Positions 25,502-35,010 of a DNA stretch of 64,000 bases are shown in pieces. Source of the DNA: an uncultured Marvinbryantia sp. (GTDB lineage: Bacteria; Bacillota; Clostridia; Lachnospirales; Lachnospiraceae). Both the position numbers and the translations under genes were made by a program. The notes under the pieces were generated by a model. The model saw nothing but the letters and a program-made list of their open reading frames with translations. It was not told the origin of the DNA and did not search any database. Each line of letters starts with the position of its first letter. Within the stretch, counting starts at the first letter, position 1. The stretch covers positions 1-64,000 of the forward strand of contig CAKRVB010000006.1 in NCBI GenBank assembly GCA_934408725.1. The letters run 5' to 3'.

Positions 25502-26089
25502 ATGACATCCCAGCCTCATCTCCCGGATCGTCGGGTTTTACGCACGAAAAAAAATATCCATCAGGCTTTTTTACAGCTGTTATCTGAGAAATCTCTGTCG
25601 CAGATTACTGTAAAAGAATTGTCAGATCTGGCTGATATTAACCGGAAGACTTTTTATATGTATTATTCTAATATAGAAGATATTTTTGCAGAACTGGAAG
25701 ATGAACTGGTTCTGAAGCTGGTTCATGTATTTGAAAAAGAATTGTTCCAAAAAGAGATGTTTGATTCTTATTCTTTTTTTGAAAATCTGAACCGCACGAT
25801 TCAGGAGGATATTGATCTTTATCGCATTCTGAATCATTCTGATCTGCTTCCACATCTGATTCAGCGAGCCAAAAATGCACTGATCGAAGTTTTTTTTCGA
25901 AAGTATAACATACCGGCTGACTCCGACAACGAACGCTACATCCTCTATGCAGAATACGCAGCCTCTGGTATCTTATCTATGTACACCAAATGGTTCAGCA
26001 GCGATTCCCATATGTCATTGGAAGAACTGACCAGGACCGCTGCCGAGATCACCTTATATGGATTCCAGCATCTGCTTCCCAAAAGATGA
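25502..26089 (+). CDS. TetR/AcrR-family transcriptional regulator
   Basis: 195 aa from ATG at 25502, which is preceded by AGGAGGAGCATCTC; an upstream in-frame start at 25394 would run back into the DegV promoter region. N-terminal helix-turn-helix at about 12-60 (RRVLRTKKNIHQAFLQLLSEKSLSQITVKELSDLADINRKTFYMYY), then an all-helical ligand domain of the TetR_C_7 kind. Paired head-to-head with degV, so that gene is the natural target; the ligand may be a lipid (inference). Confidence 0.88.
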   Translation: MTSQPHLPDRRVLRTKKNIHQAFLQLLSEKSLSQITVKELSDLADINRKTFYMYYSNIEDIFAELEDELVLKLVHVFEKELFQKEMFDSYSFFENLNRTIQEDIDLYRILNHSDLLPHLIQRAKNALIEVFFRKYNIPADSDNERYILYAEYAASGILSMYTKWFSSDSHMSLEELTRTAAEITLYGFQHLLPKR

Positions 26090-26121
26090 AGAGATGAATC
26101 AAACTTATTCGATTCATCTCT
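26090..26121. terminator. Bidirectional terminator between the TetR and SGNH genes
   Basis: AGAGATGAATC and GATTCATCTCT form an 11-bp stem with a 10-nt loop, directly after the TetR stop and 13 bp before the end of the converging SGNH gene. T-rich sequence lies on the plus-strand side, less so on the other. Confidence 0.85.
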
Positions 26122-26133
26122 TTCTAATTACTA

Positions 26134-26808
26134 TTATTCACATATTTCTCGAATTTTTTTTGCAAGTCCTTCTGCCAGTTTTCTATGGCCTTGTGGAGAA
26201 AAATGTATGGAATCCCCCGGATCTGATTCCGCATAGAGTCCTGCATCAAAATAATGGCATTTATTTACATTCGCTATTGTTTTATACAACTCCGAAAATT
26301 TTTTTGATAACTCTACACTTTTCTCATCAAACATACCATAATATGGTGAAGTCTGAATATTATCTCCCAATGGCGGTGGTGCTACAAGAAGAATATTCGG
26401 TTTTATACCAGGATCCCATATGGCTGGATCTTTTGCTATTTTCAAAAATTCCTCAATACCTGTTGCTAATATATATTCTCTTGATCCGTATAAACTTTTC
26501 GTATCGTTTGTCCCCAGCATTACTACTAACAAATCAACTGGGTTATGAGTCCACATACATGGACGTATCATATCTTTTCCTGCACGATCCGGTAATATTG
26601 CATCTTCGTACATAAAAGTTCTTCCCGGCAATCCCTCTTCGATAACATAATATTCATCACCCAAAAGCTTTTGTAAGATACCAGTCCATCTCATATCTCT
26701 ATTATAACGCACCGGTGGCTGTTCCCCTGGCATTTTCCAGTCTCTAATATCACATTTTGGATTACAGCCGTTTGTATTTGAATCTCCAAAGCATAATATT
26801 GTATGCAT
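26134..26808 (-). CDS. SGNH/GDSL hydrolase (acetyl esterase type)
   Basis: 224 aa without a signal peptide. Block I GDSNTNG (8-14, Ser nucleophile), block III GTND (about 98-101), and block V DSIHFSPQGHRKL with the catalytic Asp/His. GDSNT-type members include cytoplasmic acetyl-xylan and oligosaccharide deacetylases and arylesterases. Last gene of the sugar ABC operon (15 bp after the permease), so it may deacetylate an imported acetylated sugar (inference). The coding DNA is AT-rich. Confidence 0.88.
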   Translation of the reverse strand: MHTILCFGDSNTNGCNPKCDIRDWKMPGEQPPVRYNRDMRWTGILQKLLGDEYYVIEEGLPGRTFMYEDAILPDRAGKDMIRPCMWTHNPVDLLVVMLGTNDTKSLYGSREYILATGIEEFLKIAKDPAIWDPGIKPNILLVAPPPLGDNIQTSPYYGMFDEKSVELSKKFSELYKTIANVNKCHYFDAGLYAESDPGDSIHFSPQGHRKLAEGLAKKIREICE

Positions 26809-26823
26809 TTTACTTTCCTTTCT

Positions 26824-27798
26824 TTACGCTTGTGCAAATATTTTTGATTTTTTGGAAAAAAGCTGTATTGTTATTGCAAATATAAGTACTACCCCGGTCG
26901 CAATATCACGCCATGCCTGCGATACTCCGATCATAACTAATCCATTTGATAAAATTCCAGTTACCAATACACCTAAAAAAGCTCCCCATATGTTTCCTTC
27001 TCCTCCTGTCAATGCTGTACCACCCAGCACTGCTGCGGCAATACTTTCCATTGCATAAGAACTTCCAACATTAGGATTAGATGTCGCAAGTCTCGAACTT
27101 AGAATAATTCCTGCAAAACCTGACAATCCTGCCGAAATCGTATATGTAAGTATCATTACTTTTTCTACATTTAAGCCTGCAATCCTTGCAGCTTCTATAT
27201 TTCCACCTGTAGAATATATATTTCTACCAAATACCGTATATTTTAATATAAATGAAAATATAATATAGAATAATATCAATATAATAATTGGTAACGGAAA
27301 CTTTATACTTCCCAATGTAGTTGCACCCAAAAATTTAAAACTTTCTTTATTTACAATTATTGGATTTTTTGAAACCAATATTACTGCTCCACCTAAAATG
27401 AAATTCATCGACATTGTTGCAATAAATGGGTTTATTTTCACTTTTGCTATTAAGAATCCATTTATCAATCCCACTAAAAGCGAAATCAAAATAGCAATTA
27501 CCAAAGAAGCCAGATATGGAAGTCCAAGGAAATTTTCTGAAGCGCAATATCCTATTATCATTCCTGAAAATGCTGCAATTCCTCCAGCCGCAAGATCAAA
27601 CCCTCCAAGAAGAATACACATTGTCTGCCCAATTGCCACTATACCAAGCGTCGCAATTTCTCTACCTATTGATAAAATGTTTGCCAATTTTAGGAAATAT
27701 GGTGTTAACGAAGAAAATACAACAACCTCTATTACCAGTAATACGATAAGCATTGTTCTATTCAATGTTTTATAATTTAATAATTTCTTTTTTTTCAT
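26824..27798 (-). CDS. Sugar ABC transporter permease (RbsC/AraH type)
   Basis: 324 aa from ATG at 27798 (AGGAGAAGG upstream); an earlier in-frame start at 27843 overlaps the ATPase gene. About eight to ten membrane helices and the family motif LLGGFDLAAGGIAAFSGMIIGY, AAARIAGLN near the cytoplasmic loop, and SIAAAVLGGTALTGGEGNIWGAFLGVLVTGILSNGLVMIG. Forms the membrane pore of a CUT2-class monosaccharide importer together with the two genes upstream. Confidence 0.93.
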   Translation of the reverse strand: MKKKKLLNYKTLNRTMLIVLLVIEVVVFSSLTPYFLKLANILSIGREIATLGIVAIGQTMCILLGGFDLAAGGIAAFSGMIIGYCASENFLGLPYLASLVIAILISLLVGLINGFLIAKVKINPFIATMSMNFILGGAVILVSKNPIIVNKESFKFLGATTLGSIKFPLPIIILILFYIIFSFILKYTVFGRNIYSTGGNIEAARIAGLNVEKVMILTYTISAGLSGFAGIILSSRLATSNPNVGSSYAMESIAAAVLGGTALTGGEGNIWGAFLGVLVTGILSNGLVMIGVSQAWRDIATGVVLIFAITIQLFSKKSKIFAQA

Positions 27799-27811
27799 GG
27801 TTTTCCTTCTC

Positions 27812-29314
27812 CTATTGTGTACGAATTGCATATTTAAGCACATCTTCTTCTGAAATACCTTTTATATTAGAAAATTCTTTTACAATCTCACCATCTCTGA
27901 ATACCAGTACTCTGTCCGACATTGTAAGCAACTCTGGCAAATCGGATGATATCATAATAATGGAATGATTTGACCGACACAGTTCATCCATTAAACGGTA
28001 TATTTCGCTTTTTGCGCCAACATCAATTCCTCTAGTAGGTTCATCAAATATCAGAATATTACATTCTGCTCCCAACCATTTTGCAATTACGATTTTCTGC
28101 TGATTTCCTCCTGACAATGTTCCTGTCTGTGTATCTAATGATGCAGCTTTTACATTGAGCTTTTTAGAAAGAATTTCCACTTCTTTTCTTTCTGCTTTTA
28201 AATCCAAAATACCATTTCTTCTGAATTTCTTAAAAAATGGCAAAGTCGTATTTTCTGCCACACTTCTTACTAACGCCAGCCCCTGCCCTCGTCTATCTTC
28301 TGTCACATACCCTATCTTATGTTTCACCGCATCCTGTGGAGTATTTATGTCGACTTTTTCTTTTTTTATCCATATATCTCCACTGTCTCTTTTGGTTATA
28401 CCAAACAGTGCATTTGCCATTTCTGTTCGACCCGCTCCAACAATTCCAAAGATTCCTAAAATCTCCCCTTCTTTTAATTCAAAAGATATATCTTTAACTT
28501 TGTCTTTCCAACAAAGATTTTTTACTTCTAATACAGGTTCTCCACCTTTATTTCGTTTCTCACGCTCATATAATTTTAAGTCTCTACCAACCATCATTTT
28601 AACAATGTCAGCCGGTTTCATATTCTGAATTTTTTCTGTTCCTATATACTTCCCATCTTTATACACAGAAACACGATTACAGATTGTAAAGATTTCTGCC
28701 AACCTGTGACTCACATAAATAATAGAAATTCCTTCTTTAACTAATTGTCTTATTAATTCATACATTGAATGAACTTCATCATCTGATAATGAACTTGTAG
28801 GTTCATCAAAAGCAATTATTTTTACATCCATTGAGATAGCTTTCATAATCTCAACTAATTGTTTTTGTCCCATACTTAACGTTTTTACCAGCTGAGACGG
28901 TTCGAATGCCATTGCTGTACTGCCAAGTCGTTTTTGAAGTACTCTTGTCTGTTCCTCCATTTTTTCCCAATCAACAAAACATCCTTTTTTGGGATAATTG
29001 GTCATAAAAATATTTTCTGCAACTGTCAGTGTTTCCGCCAAATGAATTTCCTGTGGAATCAACGCTATTCCATTTTTTCGGCATTCCTGCGCATTTTTAA
29101 AATCAACTTCTTTTCCTTCAAACCGAATAATTCCCTTATCTCTTTGATACATACCTGTTATAATTTTTATCAGAGTTGACTTTCCGGCTCCATTTTCTCC
29201 ACATAGTGCATGTACTTCGCCTTTTTCTAACTCAAACGATACATCATCCAAAGCTTTCACTCCTGGGAATTCCTTTGTTATATGTTCGCATTCCAGTATA
29301 TTTCTGTTATCCAT
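27812..29314 (-). CDS. Sugar ABC transporter ATP-binding protein (CUT2 class, RbsA/AraG/MglA type)
   Basis: 500 aa from ATG at 29314 (AGGAGATATAT upstream). Two ABC domains in one chain: the first has GENGAGKST and Walker B IIAFDEPTSSL, the second the degenerate GIVGAGRTE loop and [15 protein letters not shown] with [15 protein letters not shown], as in all CUT2 ATPases. Powers the importer with the permease at 26824 and the binding protein at 29389. Sugar specificity rests with the binding protein. Confidence 0.95.
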   Translation of the reverse strand: MDNRNILECEHITKEFPGVKALDDVSFELEKGEVHALCGENGAGKSTLIKIITGMYQRDKGIIRFEGKEVDFKNAQECRKNGIALIPQEIHLAETLTVAENIFMTNYPKKGCFVDWEKMEEQTRVLQKRLGSTAMAFEPSQLVKTLSMGQKQLVEIMKAISMDVKIIAFDEPTSSLSDDEVHSMYELIRQLVKEGISIIYVSHRLAEIFTICNRVSVYKDGKYIGTEKIQNMKPADIVKMMVGRDLKLYEREKRNKGGEPVLEVKNLCWKDKVKDISFELKEGEILGIFGIVGAGRTEMANALFGITKRDSGDIWIKKEKVDINTPQDAVKHKIGYVTEDRRGQGLALVRSVAENTTLPFFKKFRRNGILDLKAERKEVEILSKKLNVKAASLDTQTGTLSGGNQQKIVIAKWLGAECNILIFDEPTRGIDVGAKSEIYRLMDELCRSNHSIIMISSDLPELLTMSDRVLVFRDGEIVKEFSNIKGISEEDVLKYAIRTQ

Positions 29315-29388
29315 ATATATCTCCTGCCTCTGCGTTTCATTGTAATGGTGGCATTTATATATGCCACCATTACAACATTTCAAGAATA

Positions 29389-30366
29389 TTACTGTTTAAT
29401 TAAATCTTTCCAGTTAGATAATGTTGCTACTTCACCATTAATAAAAGTATTTTCTGGAATCTCTTTTCCATCCTTCAAGTTATCATATAACAGTTCTACT
29501 GCTGTATACCCTTCTTTGTATGGATCCAATACAATTGTCATAAAGCTGTCATTTTCTTTTTCAAATTCTTCAATTGCCATTTCGTAGCCACCAAGTCCAC
29601 ACACTAAATAATTTTCCTGAGGAATTCCAGCTTCTTCAAACGCTTTCATGCAAGCAATTGCTGCATCATCTGATGTTCCACCAACAATCCAATGTGTTAC
29701 TTCTGGATGCGCTTGTACTGTACTTTGTGCTACAGGAAGTGTATCCTCTAACATTCCATCAGATGTCTCTACTGTGATGAAATCATCCTCTGTTAATGAG
29801 GTATCTTCCAGTAATGAATTTCTATATCCCTGCAGTCTCTCTCCTAATACAGATACACTTGGAATATCCACCTCTAATACCTTAACTACATTTCCATCAT
29901 CAAAGAAGCCTCTTTCATTTGCATATTCTGCTAGTTTCTTTCCACCCAGCTCACCTACTTCTACCGTTGGCATTCCTACATGTGGTACAGGATTTCCCTC
30001 TTCATCAACGAATCCATCATCTATTGTAATTAAAGGAATTCCTGCTTCTTTACATCTCATAGCTACCGATGGTCCATTTCCCTGATTTGTAATACAAATA
30101 GCTAATGCATCTATTTCCTGTGCAAGTAAATTATTGATTGCTGAATCACAAGCTTCATCATCCAGATTTGCATCAATGGCAACATACTCCAGCCCCAGAT
30201 CATCACACGCTGCCTGTAATCCTTCGTTTTCGAGTGTAAACCACTGATTTGTCAGCATTTTGCTTACATACCCAATTTTATAGGAGTCATCAGCCATTGC
30301 ACTCATTGACAATAACATTGTTGCAGCCATTGCACTCATTAAAATTGCTACCATTTTTTTTCTCAT
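29389..30366 (-). CDS. Arabinose-type sugar ABC transporter substrate-binding protein
   Basis: 325 aa from ATG at 30366, 8 nt after GGAGGG. Signal peptide (MRKKMVAILMSAMAATMLLSMSAMA) without an obvious lipobox. Type I periplasmic-binding fold. Stretches such as NAINNLL-like SAINNLLAQEIDALAICITNQG, DDGFVDEEGNPVP and VQAHPEVTHWIVGG parallel the E. coli L-arabinose-binding protein AraF (there DDQFVNAKGKPM and VQHPEVKHWLIVG), so L-arabinose or a related pentose/galactose-type sugar is the best guess. First structural gene of the LacI-controlled operon. Confidence 0.87.
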   Translation of the reverse strand: MRKKMVAILMSAMAATMLLSMSAMADDSYKIGYVSKMLTNQWFTLENEGLQAACDDLGLEYVAIDANLDDEACDSAINNLLAQEIDALAICITNQGNGPSVAMRCKEAGIPLITIDDGFVDEEGNPVPHVGMPTVEVGELGGKKLAEYANERGFFDDGNVVKVLEVDIPSVSVLGERLQGYRNSLLEDTSLTEDDFITVETSDGMLEDTLPVAQSTVQAHPEVTHWIVGGTSDDAAIACMKAFEEAGIPQENYLVCGLGGYEMAIEEFEKENDSFMTIVLDPYKEGYTAVELLYDNLKDGKEIPENTFINGEVATLSNWKDLIKQ

Positions 30367-30417
30367 ACCTAAACCCTCCATTTTGTATTATATAATTTAA
30401 CCCGCTCATGTTGCGGG

Positions 30418-30429
30418 TGCGGTACCGCA
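30418..30429. promoter_or_regulatory. LacI-type operator TGCGGTACCGCA upstream of the sugar importer
   Basis: A perfect 12-bp palindrome 52-63 bp upstream of the binding-protein start. The same 10-bp core GCGGTACCGC occurs once more in the window at 31491-31500, just before the LacI-family gene. A second palindrome, CCCGC...GCGGG (30401-30416), lies directly beside it and could act as a hairpin in the leader. A TATAAT lies at about 30389-30394 on the minus strand. Confidence 0.8.
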
Positions 30430-30454
30430 ATTGTGTGAAAAATTTAGCGTATCT

Positions 30455-31486
30455 CTATATATACGCCAAATTTTCTGCTAACGCTATTTCGATTTTTGTG
30501 TAAACATCCCGCGAGATGTCTTCATCCATAATTAGCTTTTTACATAATCTGTTAATTGCCTCATAACCTTGCTTTTCCGGTTCTTGACCAATTGAAGCAT
30601 CAATCACTCCTGTTTCTATATATTTTTGTATCGGCTTTGTCAAATCATGCCCAACAATCAAAATCTTATCCGACTTTCCCGAATCAAAAACCGCTTTTGC
30701 AACATCTTCTACTATAACATTTGATGCATATACCGCATCTATTTCATCAGTTTCAATCAGATTTCTTATTCTTCGGTACGCCTGTGAACCGTCTTGTTTA
30801 AAATTATATATTCCAAGTAATTTCATATCAGGTCGTTTTTTTTCTATTACTTCTTTAAAACCTTCGTAGCGTCCATAAAGTGCTGTCATACTTTCTATTA
30901 CTGGTAATACGACAATATATCGACTATAAGGTTTGGCTATCATACTCATTAATTTTCCTGCCGTTTTGCCACTTTGTAACAAATCCTGTCCAACATAGCA
31001 CAGTCTGTTACACTTTTCATCATTGTTAAATGTAACAACCGTTATTCCACTGGCAACTGCTTTGTTTATAGCCTCTACCGTCTTTTCTGAATAATATGGA
31101 ACGATTGCAAGCCCATCATATTTTTCTTCTATAATTTGAAGTATTAATTTTTCCTGTTCTTCTACATTTATCTGTGATAAAACAAATCTCTTTATTATGA
31201 CCCCTAACTGCTTGTATTCCTCTTCAGCCTTATCAATACCGCATTCTATCTGTTTCCAAAATTCTTCTTCCTTATTGTGATAAACAACTGCAATTCTGTA
31301 ACTTCGTGTCTTTGCCAACATTCGCGCAGCCTTATTTGGTTTATACCCCATTTCTTTTATACATCTTTGAACCTTTTCTTTTGTCTCTTCTGACACTCTT
31401 CCTCTGTTATGAAGTACTCTGTCAACAGTGCCTTTTCCTACTCCGGCTGCTTTTGCTATATCATTTATTGTTACCACTTTATCCAT
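30455..31486 (-). CDS. LacI-family transcriptional regulator
   Basis: 343 aa. The N-terminal LacI helix-turn-helix with hinge helix (1-60: VTINDIAKAAGVGKGTVDRVLHNRGRVSEETKEKV, hinge YKPNKAARMLAKTR) precedes a type I periplasmic-binding effector domain. GKGTVDRVLHNRG instead of the common VSxxTVSRVLN marks a subgroup found with CUT2 sugar importers. The palindrome GCGGTACCGC lies 4 bp before its start codon, overlapping the Shine-Dalgarno area, and again before the importer: this indicates autorepression plus control of the operon (inference). Confidence 0.92.
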   Translation of the reverse strand: MDKVVTINDIAKAAGVGKGTVDRVLHNRGRVSEETKEKVQRCIKEMGYKPNKAARMLAKTRSYRIAVVYHNKEEEFWKQIECGIDKAEEEYKQLGVIIKRFVLSQINVEEQEKLILQIIEEKYDGLAIVPYYSEKTVEAINKAVASGITVVTFNNDEKCNRLCYVGQDLLQSGKTAGKLMSMIAKPYSRYIVVLPVIESMTALYGRYEGFKEVIEKKRPDMKLLGIYNFKQDGSQAYRRIRNLIETDEIDAVYASNVIVEDVAKAVFDSGKSDKILIVGHDLTKPIQKYIETGVIDASIGQEPEKQGYEAINRLCKKLIMDEDISRDVYTKIEIALAENLAYI

Positions 31487-31490
31487 TTTT

Positions 31491-31500
31491 GCGGTACCGC
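31491..31500. promoter_or_regulatory. Second GCGGTACCGC operator, at the lacI-type start
   Basis: 10-bp perfect palindrome between GAGGGGG (RBS) and the ATG of the LacI-family gene. Repressor bound here would block transcription through the translation start. Confidence 0.75.
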
Positions 31501-31638
31501 CCCCTCTTTTCTTTTTTATATCATTTAATGTTCATTTTGTCAACTTTTCATTTTATTTTCTTTTATTTTTTGGCAATTTGCATAATTCTTTTCCTTGCAT
31601 TTTATATATATTTATTTTTCGATTTGACCACATTGCTT

Positions 31639-32400
31639 CTATTTATCAAGATAGTTTTTTCTTTCATATAATTGTCGGATTCTCTCTATCGATGCCAGTT
31701 CTCCTTTTGCTATAATATGCACCATCTGAGAAATATCTCCACTTCGATCATAACGCCGAAATGCCTGACGATAATTTCCTTTGGGTTCTATAATAATCGG
31801 CAACAGGCTCTCATTTATCAGCTGCTGGTTCAAAATCATGCGCCCAGTACGCCCATTTCCATCTGCAAAAGGATGAATTCGCTCAAAATCCATATGATTT
31901 TTGGCAATATTACTCAGCCTCTCTTCCATATCTTTTCCTGATACACTCAAACGCATCATAAACTCTGCCATTCGTTCTGGCACTTTTTCATAGGACGGTG
32001 GATAATATACTGCCTCAAGAGTGGTACCTATATATACATTCTTCTGACGATACCCTTCTTCCCCCATCATGAGAATCGCATTCGCCTTCTTTATCCATTC
32101 TTCATTCATCATTTTCTTTTCAAAAGGAATCATCATGGAACAGATGGCTCGATACAGTGCTTTGGTATCCTGATACTCCGAATAGGAATGTCCGCTTCTC
32201 ACTTCGTCATAATCCAGAAAATCCACCGTTTCATCCAAAGATAACGTATTTCCTTCAATAGCATTACTGCTCCAGCAGAATCTTCTTGCAAAATCCTCCG
32301 TAAAAGGCTCACGAATCAGTACATCCTTCATTTTCTCATTTGCATCTGATATTTGATTTTCTATGGTTTCGAATAATTCCTCATTTTGAAATAATGCCAT
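31639..32400 (-). CDS. Fic-domain AMPylator/nucleotidyltransferase with N-terminal inhibitory helix
   Basis: 253 aa. The Fic core motif HPFADGNGRTGR (about 174-185) is intact: the His acts as base, the Asp holds Mg-phosphate. An auto-inhibitory motif (S/T)xxxE(G/N) is present as SNAIEGN near residue 48, N-terminal to the core, which places it in class II, kept off by its own Glu finger. Such proteins usually AMPylate a target or de-AMPylate. No separate antitoxin gene adjoins, in keeping with internal inhibition. AT-rich coding DNA like its sugar-operon neighbours, suggesting shared acquisition. Confidence 0.92.
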   Translation of the reverse strand: MALFQNEELFETIENQISDANEKMKDVLIREPFTEDFARRFCWSSNAIEGNTLSLDETVDFLDYDEVRSGHSYSEYQDTKALYRAICSMMIPFEKKMMNEEWIKKANAILMMGEEGYRQKNVYIGTTLEAVYYPPSYEKVPERMAEFMMRLSVSGKDMEERLSNIAKNHMDFERIHPFADGNGRTGRMILNQQLINESLLPIIIEPKGNYRQAFRRYDRSGDISQMVHIIAKGELASIERIRQLYERKNYLDK

Positions 32401-32483
32401 CTTACGGATTCCTTTCCGTTTTCTCCTATTGTAGCATCATTTTTCTAAATCAGAAAGGTCTTTTTTATGATCCACAGACAGCG

Positions 32484-32511
32484 AAAAAGCACCTTGGACG
32501 AGGTGCTTTTT
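32484..32511 (-). terminator. Terminator after glutamine synthetase
   Basis: Minus strand AAAAAGCACCT and AGGTGCTTTTT (11-bp perfect stem, 6-nt loop), 50 bp past the glnN stop; usable from both strands. Confidence 0.88.
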
Positions 32512-32561
32512 CTGATTTAAGGATATATGAACATTGTGTTACAATGAAGTAACCTTATCTG

Positions 32562-34673
32562 TTAGACCTCGAAGAGCAGGTCTCCATAGGATGGCATTGG
32601 CCATGCTTCCTTATCCACGATCATTTCCAGTTTATCTACCGGAGCACGAAGTGCTGCCATAGCCGGAACAATACTGTCATGGAAGAATCTTGCCTGTTTT
32701 TCCACATCTTCGATGGTTGCAGCTTCTGCTGTCAGTTCTGTCAGTTTGCCAAGTGCTGCCTTGGTTTCTTCCAGCAGATCTGAAGTCTCATTCAACAGAT
32801 CTACCTGAACGGTAGCTTTTGCACCGGCTGCTGTCACTGCATTGATGGTATCTGCCAGACTCTTGGTGTAACCAATAACTGCCGGAACAATCTGCTTGCT
32901 GGCCACATCGATCATAGTCTTTGCTTCTATATTAATTGCTTTTGCGTATGCTTCATACTGAATCTCTACGCGGGCTTCCAGTTCTACCTTGCTGTATACA
33001 TGGAATTTTTCGAACATGGAAACAGATTTTTCAGTAACCAGAGCAGGAATGGCATCTACCATAGATTTCAGGTTTGGCAGGCCTCTTCTTTCTGCTTCTG
33101 CTACCCATTCATCGGAGTAACCATCGCCGTTGAAGACGATTCTCTGATGCTCGGTTGCGTATTTCTTAATCAGATCATGTGCGCACTGTTCAAAATCTTC
33201 TGCTTTTTCCAGTTCATCGCAGGCTTCGCAGAATGCTTCTGCTACGATGGTGTTCAGCACGATATTTGGTGATGCGATAGAATCCTTGGAACCAACCATA
33301 CGGAACTCGAATTTATTTCCGGTAAATGCAAATGGTGAAGTTCTGTTACGGTCTGTTGCATCTTTAGAAAATACTGGAAGGGTCTTCACACCGGTATCCA
33401 GTTTATCGCCAGTGATACTGTGTGTAGCGCTTCCTGTACTGATTAACTGTGCAACCACATCATCCAGCTGATCTCCAAGGAAGATAGAGATAATGGCCGG
33501 GGGTGCCTCGTTAGCTCCCAGTCTGTGGTCATTTCCTACGTCTGCTGCCGCTTCACGAAGCAGATCTGCATGTTCATCCACTGCTTTTAAGATACAGGTC
33601 AGTACCAGCAGGAACTGAATGTTCTCGTGAGGTGTTTTACCTGGATCCAGCAGGTTGATGCCGTCATCTGTGGTGATGGACCAGTTGTTGTGTTTACCGG
33701 AACCATTGACTCCATCAAATGGTTTTTCATGCAGCAGGCAGTGCAGGCCATGTTCGCAGGCGGTCTTTTTCAGGATCTTCATAACCAGCTGGTTCTGGTC
33801 TACGGCTACGTTTGCTTCAGAATAAATCGGAGCCAGCTCATGCTGTGCAGGAGCTACTTCGTTATGCTGTGTCTTGGCAGTTACACCCAGCTTCCACAGC
33901 TGTTCGTTTACATCTTTCATGTAAGCGGCAATTCTCTGACGGATGGTACCGAAGTAATGGTCATCCATCTCCTGTCCTTTTGGAGGCATTGCACCAAATA
34001 AGGTACGTCCGGTAAAGATCAGGTCTTTTCTCTGTAAGTATTTCTTCTTATCAACCAGGAAGTATTCCTGTTCCGGTCCTACGGAAGGAGTTACCTTCTT
34101 GGATGTGGTATTTCCAAATAAACGAAGAAGTCTTAAGGACTGTTCGTTAATCGCCTGCATGGAACGAAGCAGCGGAGTCTTTTTGTCCAGCGCTTCTCCT
34201 GTGTAGGAACAGAATGCGGTAGGAATGCAAAGGATTGCGCCTGCTGCATCTTTTCTTACATAAGCCGGTGAAGTACAATCCCAGGCTGTATAGCCTCTTG
34301 CCATGAATGTGGCACGAAGTCCACCTGATGGGAAGGAAGATGCATCCGGTTCACCCTGAATCAGTTCTTTTCCGGACAGCTCCATAAGGATGGTGCCATC
34401 TTCTCTCGGTGCTGTAATAAAGGAATCATGCTTCTCAGCTGTGACACCGGTCAGTGGCTGGAATATATGAGTATAGTGAGTAGCACCTTTTTCTACTGCC
34501 CAGTTCTTCATGGCCTCTGCGACCACATCAGCTACAGACAGATCCAGTGGTGTTCCCTCATCAATGGTCTTTTTTAATTCTTTGTACACCTTCTTTGGAA
34601 GACGTTCACGCATTACTTTGTCATTAAAGACGTCTTCTCCGAAGATCTCAGCTACGTTAAATGCCTCGCTCAT
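32562..34673 (-). CDS. glnN: Glutamine synthetase type III
   Basis: 703 aa from ATG at 34673 with GGAGG 7 nt before it. The open frame extends 70 codons further upstream through a run of hairpins, but those residues do not look like the family and lack an RBS. Catalyses ATP-dependent glutamate plus ammonia to glutamine. Typical GSIII features: [32 protein letters not shown] (metal-binding Glu residues), [41 protein letters not shown] and [15 protein letters not shown]. About 700 aa is the normal GSIII size (types I and II are 350-470). Monocistronic. Confidence 0.96.
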   Translation of the reverse strand: MSEAFNVAEIFGEDVFNDKVMRERLPKKVYKELKKTIDEGTPLDLSVADVVAEAMKNWAVEKGATHYTHIFQPLTGVTAEKHDSFITAPREDGTILMELSGKELIQGEPDASSFPSGGLRATFMARGYTAWDCTSPAYVRKDAAGAILCIPTAFCSYTGEALDKKTPLLRSMQAINEQSLRLLRLFGNTTSKKVTPSVGPEQEYFLVDKKKYLQRKDLIFTGRTLFGAMPPKGQEMDDHYFGTIRQRIAAYMKDVNEQLWKLGVTAKTQHNEVAPAQHELAPIYSEANVAVDQNQLVMKILKKTACEHGLHCLLHEKPFDGVNGSGKHNNWSITTDDGINLLDPGKTPHENIQFLLVLTCILKAVDEHADLLREAAADVGNDHRLGANEAPPAIISIFLGDQLDDVVAQLISTGSATHSITGDKLDTGVKTLPVFSKDATDRNRTSPFAFTGNKFEFRMVGSKDSIASPNIVLNTIVAEAFCEACDELEKAEDFEQCAHDLIKKYATEHQRIVFNGDGYSDEWVAEAERRGLPNLKSMVDAIPALVTEKSVSMFEKFHVYSKVELEARVEIQYEAYAKAINIEAKTMIDVASKQIVPAVIGYTKSLADTINAVTAAGAKATVQVDLLNETSDLLEETKAALGKLTELTAEAATIEDVEKQARFFHDSIVPAMAALRAPVDKLEMIVDKEAWPMPSYGDLLFEV

Positions 34674-34719
34674 AATTATCCTCCTCATCTTTTCTGGAAA
34701 ATCCAGTACCTGTTTATAT

Positions 34720-34862
34720 GGAATATGCCTTGGCATATTCCACACGCCTGCGGTGTTCGCTTGCGAAATCTTCCATACACCGCAGTGCGATTGCCGTAAG
34801 GCCTTTTTATGTAGGAATCCTATTCCTACATAAAAAGGCGCTCCGCTTGTTAGCGGAACGCC
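34720..34862. repeat. Chain of four perfect or near-perfect hairpins upstream of glnN
   Basis: In 143 bp: GGAATATGCC/GGCATATTCC (34720-34741, 10-bp arms), CTGCGGTGT/ACACCGCAG (34748-34785, 9-bp arms, with an inner TTCGC/GCGAA), an 18-bp perfect inverted repeat at 34801-34818 and 34822-34839 with a 3-nt loop, and GGCG-TCCGCT/AGCGGA-CGCC (34837-34862), which shares three bases with the previous arm. Could be a dispersed palindromic (MITE/REP-like) unit or a structured glnN leader. Confidence 0.8.
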
Positions 34863-35010
34863 TTCGTTCTCTAAAAATCTCATCTCATTTAAGATATCAA
34901 TACCTTACTACTCTTTTTTTCAAAATGCAAGTGCTTTTTACAGATTCGATAATTGAAAAATTTATACATTGTAATTTACTTTTTGCATAACTTTCAATCT
35001 TCCTGTCAGC

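Noticed and set aside
34674..34883. N-terminal extension of glutamine synthetase by 70 residues
   Set aside because: Sequence runs through strong hairpins, has no RBS and does not resemble GSIII; the ATG at 34673 has a good RBS.
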